From CAYJDG01 sp964368875 (GTDB lineage Bacteria > Pseudomonadota > Alphaproteobacteria > Micavibrionales > Micavibrionaceae), in contig CAYJDG010000004.1 of the NCBI GenBank assembly GCA_964368875.1, positions 1 to 64,000 of the forward strand: a stretch of 64,000 nt of DNA. The letters are read 5' to 3'. A model generated the notes under the pieces. That model was not told where the DNA came from and made no database searches. It saw only the letters and a list, made by a program, of their open reading frames with translations. Below, piece by piece: positions 9,118 to 16,407 of this stretch; the stretch's first letter is position 1; every line of letters begins with the position of its first letter. Position numbers and translations under genes: made by a program.

Positions 9118-9495
9118 TTAGCCGTTCGGAAAAATGCCAAGCTGACGGAATGTCGTCGTCCCATAGGGCTGGGGCATCATCATAAAAACGATGCTGCAAC
9201 GTGAAGCTGCATCTTCAAGCGCGATCGTCTCGTAATTGCTTTCATCGGCATATTCGGCCAGCAGGTTGGTCAGGGCCTGAACGGGGGTGTCGCCTTCGCC
9301 AATCGCGCAATAGGAGCGCATCTTGCCGCCGACCTGCCCTTGCATACGGATGTTCGGTGCGAAATGGGCCGTGAACCCATCATCCAGTTTCGTGATGACA
9401 GGGTCGCCAAATTCAGGCGGGAAAGTTATGTTAATTTTATTGTACACATCCTGCATCAGGCGTCGCAGGTTTACAGCAGCGTAGCGTCTCACCAT
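9118..9495 (-). CDS. hypothetical protein, 125 aa
   Basis: I do not recognise this family. It is a small soluble protein without signal peptide. It begins with a basic helix, has a beta-rich middle (ITFPPEFGDPVITKLDDGFTAHF) and ends in PYGTTTFRQLGIFPNG. An internal ATG at 9456 would give 112 residues and is an alternative start. It is convergent with ilvA, its stop directly adjoining the ilvA stop, and divergent from ctaB with 114 bp between. Codon use is like the neighbours, which supports a real gene. Confidence 0.6.
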   Translation of the reverse strand: MVRRYAAVNLRRLMQDVYNKINITFPPEFGDPVITKLDDGFTAHFAPNIRMQGQVGGKMRSYCAIGEGDTPVQALTNLLAEYADESNYETIALEDAASRCSIVFMMMPQPYGTTTFRQLGIFPNG

Positions 9496-9609
9496 GTTCT
9501 CAACCCACCCATTTTTTCTTGATTGAAGCGATCCTAGGACTCCACTAACGATTATGTCCAGAAAAAATCTTTCTGCACCGCACTTAAATCTGCTAAGACC
9601 TCAGGCGTA

Positions 9610-10512
9610 ATGACCGAGCCATTAACCTCTTCACCTGTCGAAGCTGTTGCCGCGCCCTCGCAGGCCGCGGATTTCATGGCTTTGCTGAAGCCGCGGGTTA
9701 TGAGTCTGGTCGTCTTTTCCGGTTTTGCCGGGTACTGGATTGCCCCGGGCCGTGAAGCTCTTCACCCGTTTTTGGCGCTGGCCGGACTGTTTTGCCTTGC
9801 GCTCGGGGCCGGGGCTTCAGGGGCCTTTAACATGTGGTACGACCGCGATATCGACGCGGTCATGAACCGCACCAAAACGCGGCCCCTGCCGCTGGGCAAA
9901 ATTCAACCGGATGATGCCTTAGGCTTTGCGATTTTCGTGACCTTGATGGCGGTGATGATGATGGGCCTTGCGACCAACTGGGTCGCGGCAGGTCTCTTGG
10001 CCTTTGCGAGTTTTTTCTATGTCGTTATCTATACTGTCTGGCTCAAGCGCCGCACCGCGCAGAACATCGTGATTGGCGGGGCTGCGGGAGCGTTTCCGCC
10101 GATGATCGGCTGGGCCATGGTGACGGGCGATATCACGATCCAGAGTGTCTTGCTCTTCGCACTGATCTTCTTCTGGACGCCGCCGCATTTCTGGGCGCTC
10201 GCCCTGTTTGCCAATGAAGATTACAAGCGCGCGAATATTCCGATGCTGCCGGTGGTTGCAGGCGAAACTCACACGAAATGGCAGATGCTGGCGTATACGG
10301 TTCTGCTTGTTCCGCTCACAGTTGCGCCGACTTTCATGGGCATGGCGGGCTGGCTTTACGGGGCAAGCGCCCTATGCTTAAGCCTGCTGTTTATGTTCAG
10401 CGCCATCCGCGTATTACAGGACAAAACCCTGAAATCCGCCCGGATGATGTTCGGGTATTCGGTTTTTTACCTGTTTGCCCTTTTCTTAGCCCTGATGATG
10501 GATCATACTTAA
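9610..10512 (+). CDS. ctaB: protohaem IX farnesyltransferase (haem O synthase)
   Basis: Inner-membrane UbiA-superfamily enzyme that adds the farnesyl group to haem b to make haem O, precursor of the haem A of the oxidase. The prenyl-diphosphate motif is DRDIDAVMNRTKTRPL near residues 78-93, with further conserved segments WTPPHFWALAL and NEDYKRANIPMLPVV. About nine hydrophobic helices and 300 residues are normal. It opens the oxidase assembly group ctaB, coxF-like, unknown, ctaG, coxC, DUF983, surf1. These are all closely spaced on the same strand and probably form one transcript. Confidence 0.97.
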   Translation: MTEPLTSSPVEAVAAPSQAADFMALLKPRVMSLVVFSGFAGYWIAPGREALHPFLALAGLFCLALGAGASGAFNMWYDRDIDAVMNRTKTRPLPLGKIQPDDALGFAIFVTLMAVMMMGLATNWVAAGLLAFASFFYVVIYTVWLKRRTAQNIVIGGAAGAFPPMIGWAMVTGDITIQSVLLFALIFFWTPPHFWALALFANEDYKRANIPMLPVVAGETHTKWQMLAYTVLLVPLTVAPTFMGMAGWLYGASALCLSLLFMFSAIRVLQDKTLKSARMMFGYSVFYLFALFLALMMDHT

Positions 10513-10515
10513 ATT

Positions 10516-10629
10516 ATGCCTATTGAGCAGATACACAAAGACCGGAAGAAAAAGAACCTCCTGACCATGGCCCTGATTTTTGGCTGGGTGGCGTTCGTCT
10601 GGGCTATCACCATGCTCAAAATGGCTTAA
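10516..10629 (+). CDS. CoxF-like small membrane protein, 37 aa
   Basis: A short reading frame starting three bases after the ctaB stop. The first 14 residues are hydrophilic and rich in Lys/Arg (HKDRKKKN). They are followed by one membrane helix (LLTMALIFGWVAFVWAITML) ending KMA. Size, topology and place between ctaB and ctaG match the small CoxF proteins of alphaproteobacterial aa3 oxidase operons, believed to act in oxidase assembly or as a minor subunit. The assignment rests on position and topology, not on a sequence match I could test. Confidence 0.72.
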   Translation: MPIEQIHKDRKKKNLLTMALIFGWVAFVWAITMLKMA

Positions 10630-10653
10630 AAGGTAGTCTGAAGGAGACCCCCG

Positions 10654-11187
10654 ATGCGCGTATTGTTAGCTGCCCTCTCGATCCTGACCCTGGCTAGCCC
10701 GGCCTTTGCCGAAGACGCGCCCGCCGCTCCTGCGGCAGCCCCGGCCAAAGAGGAACCTGCTCCGGCAGCGACCGCGTCGACAGAGCGTCCTGATATTTCC
10801 GACTGGTTCCAGGAACAGCGCAAAGCGACCGTCGCCCGCTCGCTTAAGGATGAAGAGCGCTATAAAGACGGCTGGGTTAAGCACGTCAAAGATTACTACA
10901 ATGTCGACATCAAAAAGCCTGACAATACCCCGACCCCTTATAATCCGGAGGCCACCGCTGACGGCAAAGCCCCGGCCATGGCGAACTTCACCGAAGGTAC
11001 AGTTGATACCGTCGTCGATACCACAGACCCAGCTGACGAAAGCGCCTCAGCTGCAACTGACGCTTCTGCAGAAGAAACTCCGGCCCCTGCACCAAAATGG
11101 TCTTCCGAAGCTGCCGCCGATGCTGCAGCAGGCGTTGCGCAACCCCTTCGCACTGAAGGCTGGTCGCATGAGGTTGCACCTCAGTAA
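10654..11187 (+). CDS. unknown exported acidic Ala/Pro-rich protein in the oxidase assembly cluster
   Basis: It has a strong ribosome-binding site (AAGGAGA) and a signal peptide of about 19 residues (ending SPAFA). Mature residues 20-45 and 120-160 are low-complexity Ala/Pro/Glu/Thr. The only ordered-looking part is residues about 50-95 (DISDWFQEQRKATVARSLKDEERYKDGWVKHV..), basic and helical. I recognise no family. It sits between the coxF-like gene and ctaG with 24 and 2 bp spacing, where standard clusters have nothing. Periplasmic location and context make a lineage-specific oxidase assembly role possible, but that is inference. Confidence 0.75.
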   Translation: MRVLLAALSILTLASPAFAEDAPAAPAAAPAKEEPAPAATASTERPDISDWFQEQRKATVARSLKDEERYKDGWVKHVKDYYNVDIKKPDNTPTPYNPEATADGKAPAMANFTEGTVDTVVDTTDPADESASAATDASAEETPAPAPKWSSEAAADAAAGVAQPLRTEGWSHEVAPQ

Positions 11188-11189
11188 TC

Positions 11190-11804
11190 ATGCCTGACTC
11201 AGATCAAGACCTAATCCGCCGCAATCAGCGAATGGGACTGATCGTTGTGGGAGTCGTCTGCGCGATGCTGGCGCTCAGCTTTATTTCCGTGCCGCTTTAT
11301 ACTTTGTTCTGCCGCGCCACTGGCCTTGGCGGCAAACCGTTCCTGGCCGATGCCCCGAGCGGTGAAATCTTTGATCGTGAGATCACCGTCCGTTTCAACA
11401 CCGATGTCAGCCCCGACCTTGACTGGTCATTCAAACCCGACCAGCCAGCGGTAACGGTTAAAGTGGGACAGGAGGCGCTGGTATCGTTTACGGCGGTGAA
11501 TACGTCCAATAAAGCCGTTGCTGGAACCGCCCTGTTCAATGTGCTGCCTGAGGCGGCAGGCAAGTATTTCGACAAAACCCAGTGTTTTTGCTTCGATTAC
11601 CAGATGATCGCCCCCGGCCAGTCGGCCCATTTCCCGGTGGTTTTCTACCTTGATCCGGAAATTATGAAGGCCAAGGATCTGGCCGATGTCAAAACCATCA
11701 CCCTGTCCTATACCTTTTTCCGGGCGGATTCGCCTGCGCTTGAACGTGCATTAGAAGCCTTTTATAATGACGGAAAATCAGCTAATAAAGCTGTACCGCG
11801 TTAA
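11190..11804 (+). CDS. ctaG: cytochrome c oxidase assembly protein CtaG/Cox11
   Basis: Membrane-anchored periplasmic copper chaperone that delivers Cu to the CuB site of subunit I. One N-terminal helix (residues about 12-33) is followed by an immunoglobulin-like domain. The copper-binding motif CFCF lies in KTQCFCFDYQ near residues 129-138, with the conserved PVVFYLDPE afterwards. At 204 residues the length is normal. It follows the unknown exported gene by two bases. The end of the frame overlaps an upstream extension of coxC, but the true coxC start lies after the ctaG stop. Confidence 0.96.
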   Translation: MPDSDQDLIRRNQRMGLIVVGVVCAMLALSFISVPLYTLFCRATGLGGKPFLADAPSGEIFDREITVRFNTDVSPDLDWSFKPDQPAVTVKVGQEALVSFTAVNTSNKAVAGTALFNVLPEAAGKYFDKTQCFCFDYQMIAPGQSAHFPVVFYLDPEIMKAKDLADVKTITLSYTFFRADSPALERALEAFYNDGKSANKAVPR

Positions 11805-11826
11805 CCCCCTATCCGGGAATTTCCTG

Positions 11827-12747
11827 ATGTCTGACCAAATTGAATACGGCACCACCGGCCGCCCGCATCCTTACCACATCGTTCGCCCGAGCATCTGGCC
11901 GCTCGTGGGCGCTTTTGCCGGCGGTCTCCTGACCCTTGGAACGGTCATGTTCATGCACAAGGCTGAGTTCGCCGGGATCGAAATCGGTCTGAAGGGCGTT
12001 GTCCTCGGACTGCTGGCCGTTCTCGCCGTCATGTATTTCTGGTGGAAGGACATCGTTCACGAAACCGTCGTTGAAAAAGTTCACAATAAAATCACCGAGA
12101 TCGGCCTGCGCTATGGCATGGCCCTGTTCATTGCCTCGGAGGTGATGTTCTTCGTTGCGTTCTTCTGGGCGTTCTTTGATTCCAGCCTTTACACCAACGA
12201 GCTTCAGCAATTCGCTCGCGTCGAATTTACCAAGGGGGTCTGGCCGCCGCCACAGGTCGCGCCGATCGATGCCTTTGACCTGCCGCTGATGATGACCATG
12301 ATCCTGCTGCTGTCCGGCTGCACGGTCACGTGGGCGCACCACGCGATTCTACACAACAACAAGAAAAGCTTTATGGAAGCGCTCGGCTATACCGTTATGC
12401 TGGGTGTGGTTTTTCTGGGCTTTCAGGTCTATGAATATATGCATGCGACCTTCCACTTCAAAGACGGCATCTTCTCGTCGACATTCTTCATGGCGACAGG
12501 CTTCCATGGCTTCCACGTGCTGGTCGGGACGATCTTCCTCGGCATCTGCTGGCTGCGCGGCAAGAAAGACCATTTCGATGCCGATCACCATTTCGGCTTC
12601 GAAGCCGCCGCATGGTACTGGCACTTCGTTGACGTCGTATGGCTGTTCCTCTTTATCGCCGTCTATGTCTGGGGCGGTATGATCGGGATCGGCGATGTCG
12701 AAGCCGCGCGGACTGCCAACGGTATCGTTCCACCGCTCAGTCATTAA
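11827..12747 (+). CDS. coxC: cytochrome c oxidase subunit III
   Basis: Structural subunit of the aa3 oxidase with seven membrane helices. Typical segments are RPHPYHIVRPSIWPL at the N-terminus, ASEVMFFVAFFWAFFDSS near residue 107, WAHHAILHNN, GFHGFHVLVGTIFL and WYWHFVDVVWLFLF at the C-terminus. The open frame begins upstream at 11767 inside ctaG, but ATG at 11827 gives the normal N-terminus and 306 residues. It is followed six bases later by the DUF983 gene. Gene order ctaG-coxC-DUF983-surf1 is the standard alphaproteobacterial arrangement. Confidence 0.97.
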   Translation: MSDQIEYGTTGRPHPYHIVRPSIWPLVGAFAGGLLTLGTVMFMHKAEFAGIEIGLKGVVLGLLAVLAVMYFWWKDIVHETVVEKVHNKITEIGLRYGMALFIASEVMFFVAFFWAFFDSSLYTNELQQFARVEFTKGVWPPPQVAPIDAFDLPLMMTMILLLSGCTVTWAHHAILHNNKKSFMEALGYTVMLGVVFLGFQVYEYMHATFHFKDGIFSSTFFMATGFHGFHVLVGTIFLGICWLRGKKDHFDADHHFGFEAAAWYWHFVDVVWLFLFIAVYVWGGMIGIGDVEAARTANGIVPPLSH

Positions 12748-12752
12748 ATCCC

Positions 12753-13133
12753 ATGGACAAGATGTCAGACGCCCTCTTCGAGCGCAGGCTCCTGAAACGG
12801 GCGTTTGACTGTAAGTGTCCACGCTGCGGCGAAGGCGATTTATTTCAGCCGGGCTTTCTCAATCTCAAGGTCAATGAAGTCTGCAGTGGCTGTGGCTTCG
12901 CGCTCGCCAAAAATGACAGCGCTGACGGCCCGGCCGTTTTCCTGATTTTCATTCTCGGTTTTTTGCTCGTGCCGCTCGCGCTCTGGGTCGATCATGTCTT
13001 TCATTTGCCGCTGTTGGTGCACGGTGTGATCTGGACGACCCTTGCACTGGGACTGACACTTGGCATGCTCCGCCCGCTCAAATCCTATGTGATCGCCCTG
13101 CAACTTAAACACCGCCCGGGCGACTGGTCATGA
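12753..13133 (+). CDS. DUF983 family membrane protein
   Basis: The N-terminal part has two Cys pairs, CPRCGEGDLF near residues 22-31 and CSGCGF near residues 43-48, a zinc-ribbon-like arrangement. Two membrane helices follow (residues about 60-78 and 85-105). DUF983 proteins regularly sit between coxC and surf1 in alphaproteobacteria and are thought to help oxidase biogenesis, without a proven function. The start at 12753 is preferred; ATG at 12762 is possible. The end overlaps the surf1 ATG by four bases (ATGA), indicating coupled translation. Confidence 0.92.
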   Translation: MDKMSDALFERRLLKRAFDCKCPRCGEGDLFQPGFLNLKVNEVCSGCGFALAKNDSADGPAVFLIFILGFLLVPLALWVDHVFHLPLLVHGVIWTTLALGLTLGMLRPLKSYVIALQLKHRPGDWS

Positions 13134-13840
13134 TTGCCATTCCGCGCCCCTTTCCGTGGATTGCCACGCTCTGCGTGCTCGCTGGAATAAGTGTGCTGTG
13201 TATGCTTGGGCACTGGCAACAAGAGCGTCTGGTGTGGAAGCAAGCCCTGCAAGCCAGTCTCGACCGGGAATTCACCCTGCCAGCCAAAGACCTGCCGATC
13301 CTCACCAGCGCTGATCTCGACACCCTCTCAGGCGATGCCATCAAACGCGGCGTACTCAAGGGCCGCTTCGATTTCGACCATCAGATTGCGTTACAGGGCC
13401 AGATCGCCGAGCAGAAATCCGTGGTCTATCACATAGTCCCGCTTCTGACCGCGGACGGTCGGACAATTTTTGTTATCGCGGCGTATTCAGAGGGGATGAA
13501 GAAACTTCCGACCCCCACAACGCGTGGCAAAATCGACCAGGTCACCGGGGTCGCCAAAGCGCCATCCTGGAACCGCTTCACTCCTGATAACGCGCCCGAC
13601 AAAGACCTATGGTTTCGCGCCGATCCCAAGCAGATGGCCGAGCACCTGAAATTACCGAACCCCGTGCCGGTGATTTTCTATGCCGAATTCCTGAATTATA
13701 AACTCGATGCCCTGCCCCAAGTCGAAGTGCCGCGTAAGCTTCGCAACGACCATGAACAATATGCGATGTTCTGGTACGCGATGGCCGGGGTTTTATTTGG
13801 AATTTATATTCTGCGCTTCTGGCGCAAGCCCTCAGCCTAG
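13130..13840 (+). CDS. SURF1 family oxidase assembly protein
   Basis: Haem-A-related assembly factor for subunit I of the aa3 oxidase. It has the usual layout: an N-terminal helix (residues about 7-26), GHWQQERLVWK just after it, and a soluble periplasmic domain. It ends with a C-terminal helix (YAMFWYAMAGVLFGIYILRF near residues 210-229) preceded by the family-typical region with NDHEQYA. At 236 residues the length is normal. It is the last gene of the assembly run and overlaps the convergent SDR gene by nine bases. Confidence 0.95.
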   Translation: MIAIPRPFPWIATLCVLAGISVLCMLGHWQQERLVWKQALQASLDREFTLPAKDLPILTSADLDTLSGDAIKRGVLKGRFDFDHQIALQGQIAEQKSVVYHIVPLLTADGRTIFVIAAYSEGMKKLPTPTTRGKIDQVTGVAKAPSWNRFTPDNAPDKDLWFRADPKQMAEHLKLPNPVPVIFYAEFLNYKLDALPQVEVPRKLRNDHEQYAMFWYAMAGVLFGIYILRFWRKPSA

Positions 13841-14650
13841 CATCATCGCCCGCCAGCGGCGATCGAGCGCGGGAATATCCCGGTAATAAATCGCCGGATG
13901 GATTGCCGGACAGGGGTCGAAAATATCGATCTTTTTATACTCTCCCGCCCCTAGCGCAGACAGCTGCGCCGCCACGATCCCAGCCACCCGCGCGGGATCA
14001 AGCCAGTATTTCTTGATCTCCGGTGGCACATGGGGGCGCAGAGTATTCTCGCTTTGCGTGTTGATGGTGCTGGTACGGACATAAAGCGCGCTGAGCGTCA
14101 CCACCTGATCTAGCCGATAGTGCTCGACCTGCTCCTGCATGAACACCTGTGCCCGGCGCTTCGCCTCAAGGAAGGAATGCCACAACGGCACCTGATAATC
14201 TTCACTGATCGAACCAAAGGTGCAGAGATTGATCTGCACTGGCGTATCCCCGCAGTGCAAATGCTGCACGGCTTCGATCACCGCTCCGGTCATGGATTTA
14301 AAGACCTCACAGTTCATCTTCATGATCACCGGATCAATGGGTGTCTGTGTGGTGGCCGCATAATAGCCTTCATATTTGAACGGCCCGACGGCGTGGATCA
14401 GGCTTACGTGCGCGGTAGCCCGGGAAGCGGGCAGCACAGCGGTGCGGATAATCTCTGCTGTCGCGCTCATATCCGAAATATCACAGAGCAGGCGTTTTCC
14501 AGGCCCCCGCGCCGCCACCGAAAAATGCCGCTGCAGGCCAAAACCAGTGCCGTGCTCCGGCAAAGTCTGCTCAAGTAGCGCGCTGCCTAAGGTTCCACCG
14601 GACCCGGTCACAATAACGATACTCTGTGGTTGTTGAACGTCTGTACGCAT
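13832..14650 (-). CDS. SDR-like NAD(P)-binding protein, 272 aa
   Basis: The N-terminus has a Rossmann beta strand and glycine motif, IVIVTGSGGTLGSALLE (residues about 11-27), as in short-chain dehydrogenases. The middle contains a serine (FGSIS) and, 20-30 residues later, a helix with FLEAKRRAQVF, where the Ser and Lys of the SDR catalytic set could lie. The usual YxxxK is not evident (the Tyr of EDYQVPL is the only near candidate), so catalysis is uncertain. It is divergent from a winged-helix gene across a 101-bp gap with two palindromes, suggesting the two form a regulated pair. Substrate is unknown. Confidence 0.78.
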   Translation of the reverse strand: MRTDVQQPQSIVIVTGSGGTLGSALLEQTLPEHGTGFGLQRHFSVAARGPGKRLLCDISDMSATAEIIRTAVLPASRATAHVSLIHAVGPFKYEGYYAATTQTPIDPVIMKMNCEVFKSMTGAVIEAVQHLHCGDTPVQINLCTFGSISEDYQVPLWHSFLEAKRRAQVFMQEQVEHYRLDQVVTLSALYVRTSTINTQSENTLRPHVPPEIKKYWLDPARVAGIVAAQLSALGAGEYKKIDIFDPCPAIHPAIYYRDIPALDRRWRAMMLG

Positions 14651-14703
14651 GCAGTCCTCGCTCGGTTGCTAAAGGAAATCTGGACATACTTTTTCTTATC
14701 CTT

Positions 14704-14748
14704 CCAATTTATTGATAAAATTGGCATAATTTTAAACTGAAAGTTTAA
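14704..14748. promoter_or_regulatory. two palindromes in the divergent SDR/winged-helix intergenic region
   Basis: First palindrome: CCAATTT, seven-base spacer, AAATTGG at 14704-14724. Second palindrome: TTAAACT, three-base spacer, AGTTTAA at 14732-14748, ending three bases before the ATG of the winged-helix gene. The whole gap is AT-rich compared with the flanks. These are candidate operators for the adjacent regulator. Confidence 0.5.
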
Positions 14749-14751
14749 TAG

Positions 14752-15573
14752 ATGATTTTACCTGATCGCGACTCGATTAAATCACGACTTATTCAAATCT
14801 TCAGGACGAGCCCGGTCCTGTCGGCGCAGGCACTCCACGAGCGGCTACGTAAAGGCGGTAAGCCCTGCACGCTGCAGGCTGTGTATAAAGAATTACGCGC
14901 CCTCGGTGCGGACGGCATCGTCCAGAAGATCGGTGGCGCCTATGCGATCAACGGCACGTGGGCACTGCAGTTTCAGGCCTTTGCCACCGGGCTGGCCAAG
15001 ACCTGCTTCAATCAGAGCTCAATCATTCCGGTTCTCGCAATCGGAGAAGCGCAAAGCTGGAAATTCAGCAGCCTACTCGATCTCAATGATTTCTGGGCGC
15101 ACATGGTGATGCATCTCGCCCGTCAGTCGGAAGACCGAACAATCTACGCGTGGAACCCGCATCTGTGGTTTTACTTTTTTCAGGCCGAAAAAGAGGAGCG
15201 CTTCGCCAAAAGCCTGCGCCTAATGGGTACGACCTTTTGCATGCTGATTGGCGGGAAATCATTCCTCAATCTCTGGGCGGAGCAGTTTCTCAAACCGAAC
15301 CGGAATATCCGCTATGCGTGGGGACCGGGGCCGTTCCGCGACCAAATGCATACCAATTATAATATCATCGGCGATCACATCATTACGGTTCGCCTGAGTG
15401 CCAAGACCTTTCAGACGATGGACCAGCTTTACCGGACGACGACGAAATTTGAAAATCTCGACCTTGCCCGACTGGCCCAGTTACTCTCCAAGGAGGGCCA
15501 CTGCACGATCAAGCTCGAACATAACCCGCTTAAGGCGGCCCGTTTGCGGCAAAAGCTTCAAAATCTTTTCTAG
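14752..15573 (+). CDS. winged-helix DNA-binding protein, probable transcription regulator
   Basis: Residues about 6-70 form a winged helix: SIKSRLIQIFRTSP, then a turn, then LHERLRKGGKPCTLQAVYKELRALGADGIVQKIGGAYAI, with a recognition helix and a wing. The remaining 200 residues are Trp/Phe-rich and could be an effector-binding or dimer domain; I do not recognise them. There is no clear ribosome-binding site before the ATG, and the palindrome at 14732-14748 lies where one would be, so repression could block initiation directly. It is divergent from the SDR gene. Its stop overlaps the next convergent gene. Regulator role is inferred from the fold. Confidence 0.75.
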   Translation: MILPDRDSIKSRLIQIFRTSPVLSAQALHERLRKGGKPCTLQAVYKELRALGADGIVQKIGGAYAINGTWALQFQAFATGLAKTCFNQSSIIPVLAIGEAQSWKFSSLLDLNDFWAHMVMHLARQSEDRTIYAWNPHLWFYFFQAEKEERFAKSLRLMGTTFCMLIGGKSFLNLWAEQFLKPNRNIRYAWGPGPFRDQMHTNYNIIGDHIITVRLSAKTFQTMDQLYRTTTKFENLDLARLAQLLSKEGHCTIKLEHNPLKAARLRQKLQNLF

Positions 15574-16346
15574 AGTCTGGTCCACAGATTGAACACCGCA
15601 TCAAGCCGGGCGAGGCCTGCGCCGAAATTCGGCTTGGCCAGCAACGCGCGTCCAAGCAGTGTGTCCGCGTCCAATGGCGCGCCGGGATGGATGCGGTAGG
15701 CTTCGATCAGGTCAGGCCGTGCCAGATACCCATGATTGAACATTGAGGCCGAGGTTGTCGTCGGCAGCAGGGTCCGGAACAAATGCGGCTCCTCAAGATC
15801 GCTGGTACCGATTTCGGCGACGCTGCCATAGGTCATGACCAGACCCGCCCCACAGGTGCGCAGACGATCCTGCCAGTGAAAGCGCGTGTGGGTCCGGCTG
15901 ATGACAAACCCATATTGCCCATCCGCCTGCGCCGCATCGTACACACGGAGCGGCTGGTTATGGATGGCTGTCGCGGTAAAGCCGACGATAAAACAGATCA
16001 CAGCCGCGTCGTAAGTCCAGCGTTCAGCCAGAAAATCCCGGCCTTCGCGGAAATTGATGCTGTCGATTTCGAAATCGGGAGAAATGCGCAGGCCCGCGCG
16101 AAAACTCTTGGTCAGGAAGCTCGTCAGGATACGGTCGTCCTGCGACGGCCCGCCGAAACGGAACCCCAGCGCACCCACGGCAGCAATCCTCTGGATAGTC
16201 GGCAGCCCCGCATAGGCCGGATCACCGCAGCGCCTGGCGCAGGCGATGCGGAATTCGCGCTCCGTGCGCAGATCATCCCGGTGCAACTCCGGCGCGGCGG
16301 AGTGATACTGGGAAAGCAGCGAGCGAGGTGAATAAAGTGACTCCAT
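15570..16346 (-). CDS. hypothetical protein, 258 aa, downstream of the M23 peptidase gene
   Basis: I do not recognise a family. The frame is open further upstream into the M23 peptidase gene, but the ATG at 16346 gives the first plausible N-terminus (MESLYSPRSLL). It lies 61 bases after the peptidase stop. The product is soluble, with a basic N-terminal third (many Arg) and a central hydrophobic stretch (AAVICFIVGFTATAI near residues 125-140) that may be a buried strand rather than a membrane helix. Three Cys fall in the first half and one later. It is probably co-transcribed with the peptidase and convergent with the winged-helix gene. Confidence 0.65.
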   Translation of the reverse strand: MESLYSPRSLLSQYHSAAPELHRDDLRTEREFRIACARRCGDPAYAGLPTIQRIAAVGALGFRFGGPSQDDRILTSFLTKSFRAGLRISPDFEIDSINFREGRDFLAERWTYDAAVICFIVGFTATAIHNQPLRVYDAAQADGQYGFVISRTHTRFHWQDRLRTCGAGLVMTYGSVAEIGTSDLEEPHLFRTLLPTTTSASMFNHGYLARPDLIEAYRIHPGAPLDADTLLGRALLAKPNFGAGLARLDAVFNLWTRL

Positions 16347-16407
16347 ATCCTGTTTTAACCGAGGATGGCCTCGGCCAGCAAGAAAATCGGGAAAAGAGCG
16401 GGAAAGC

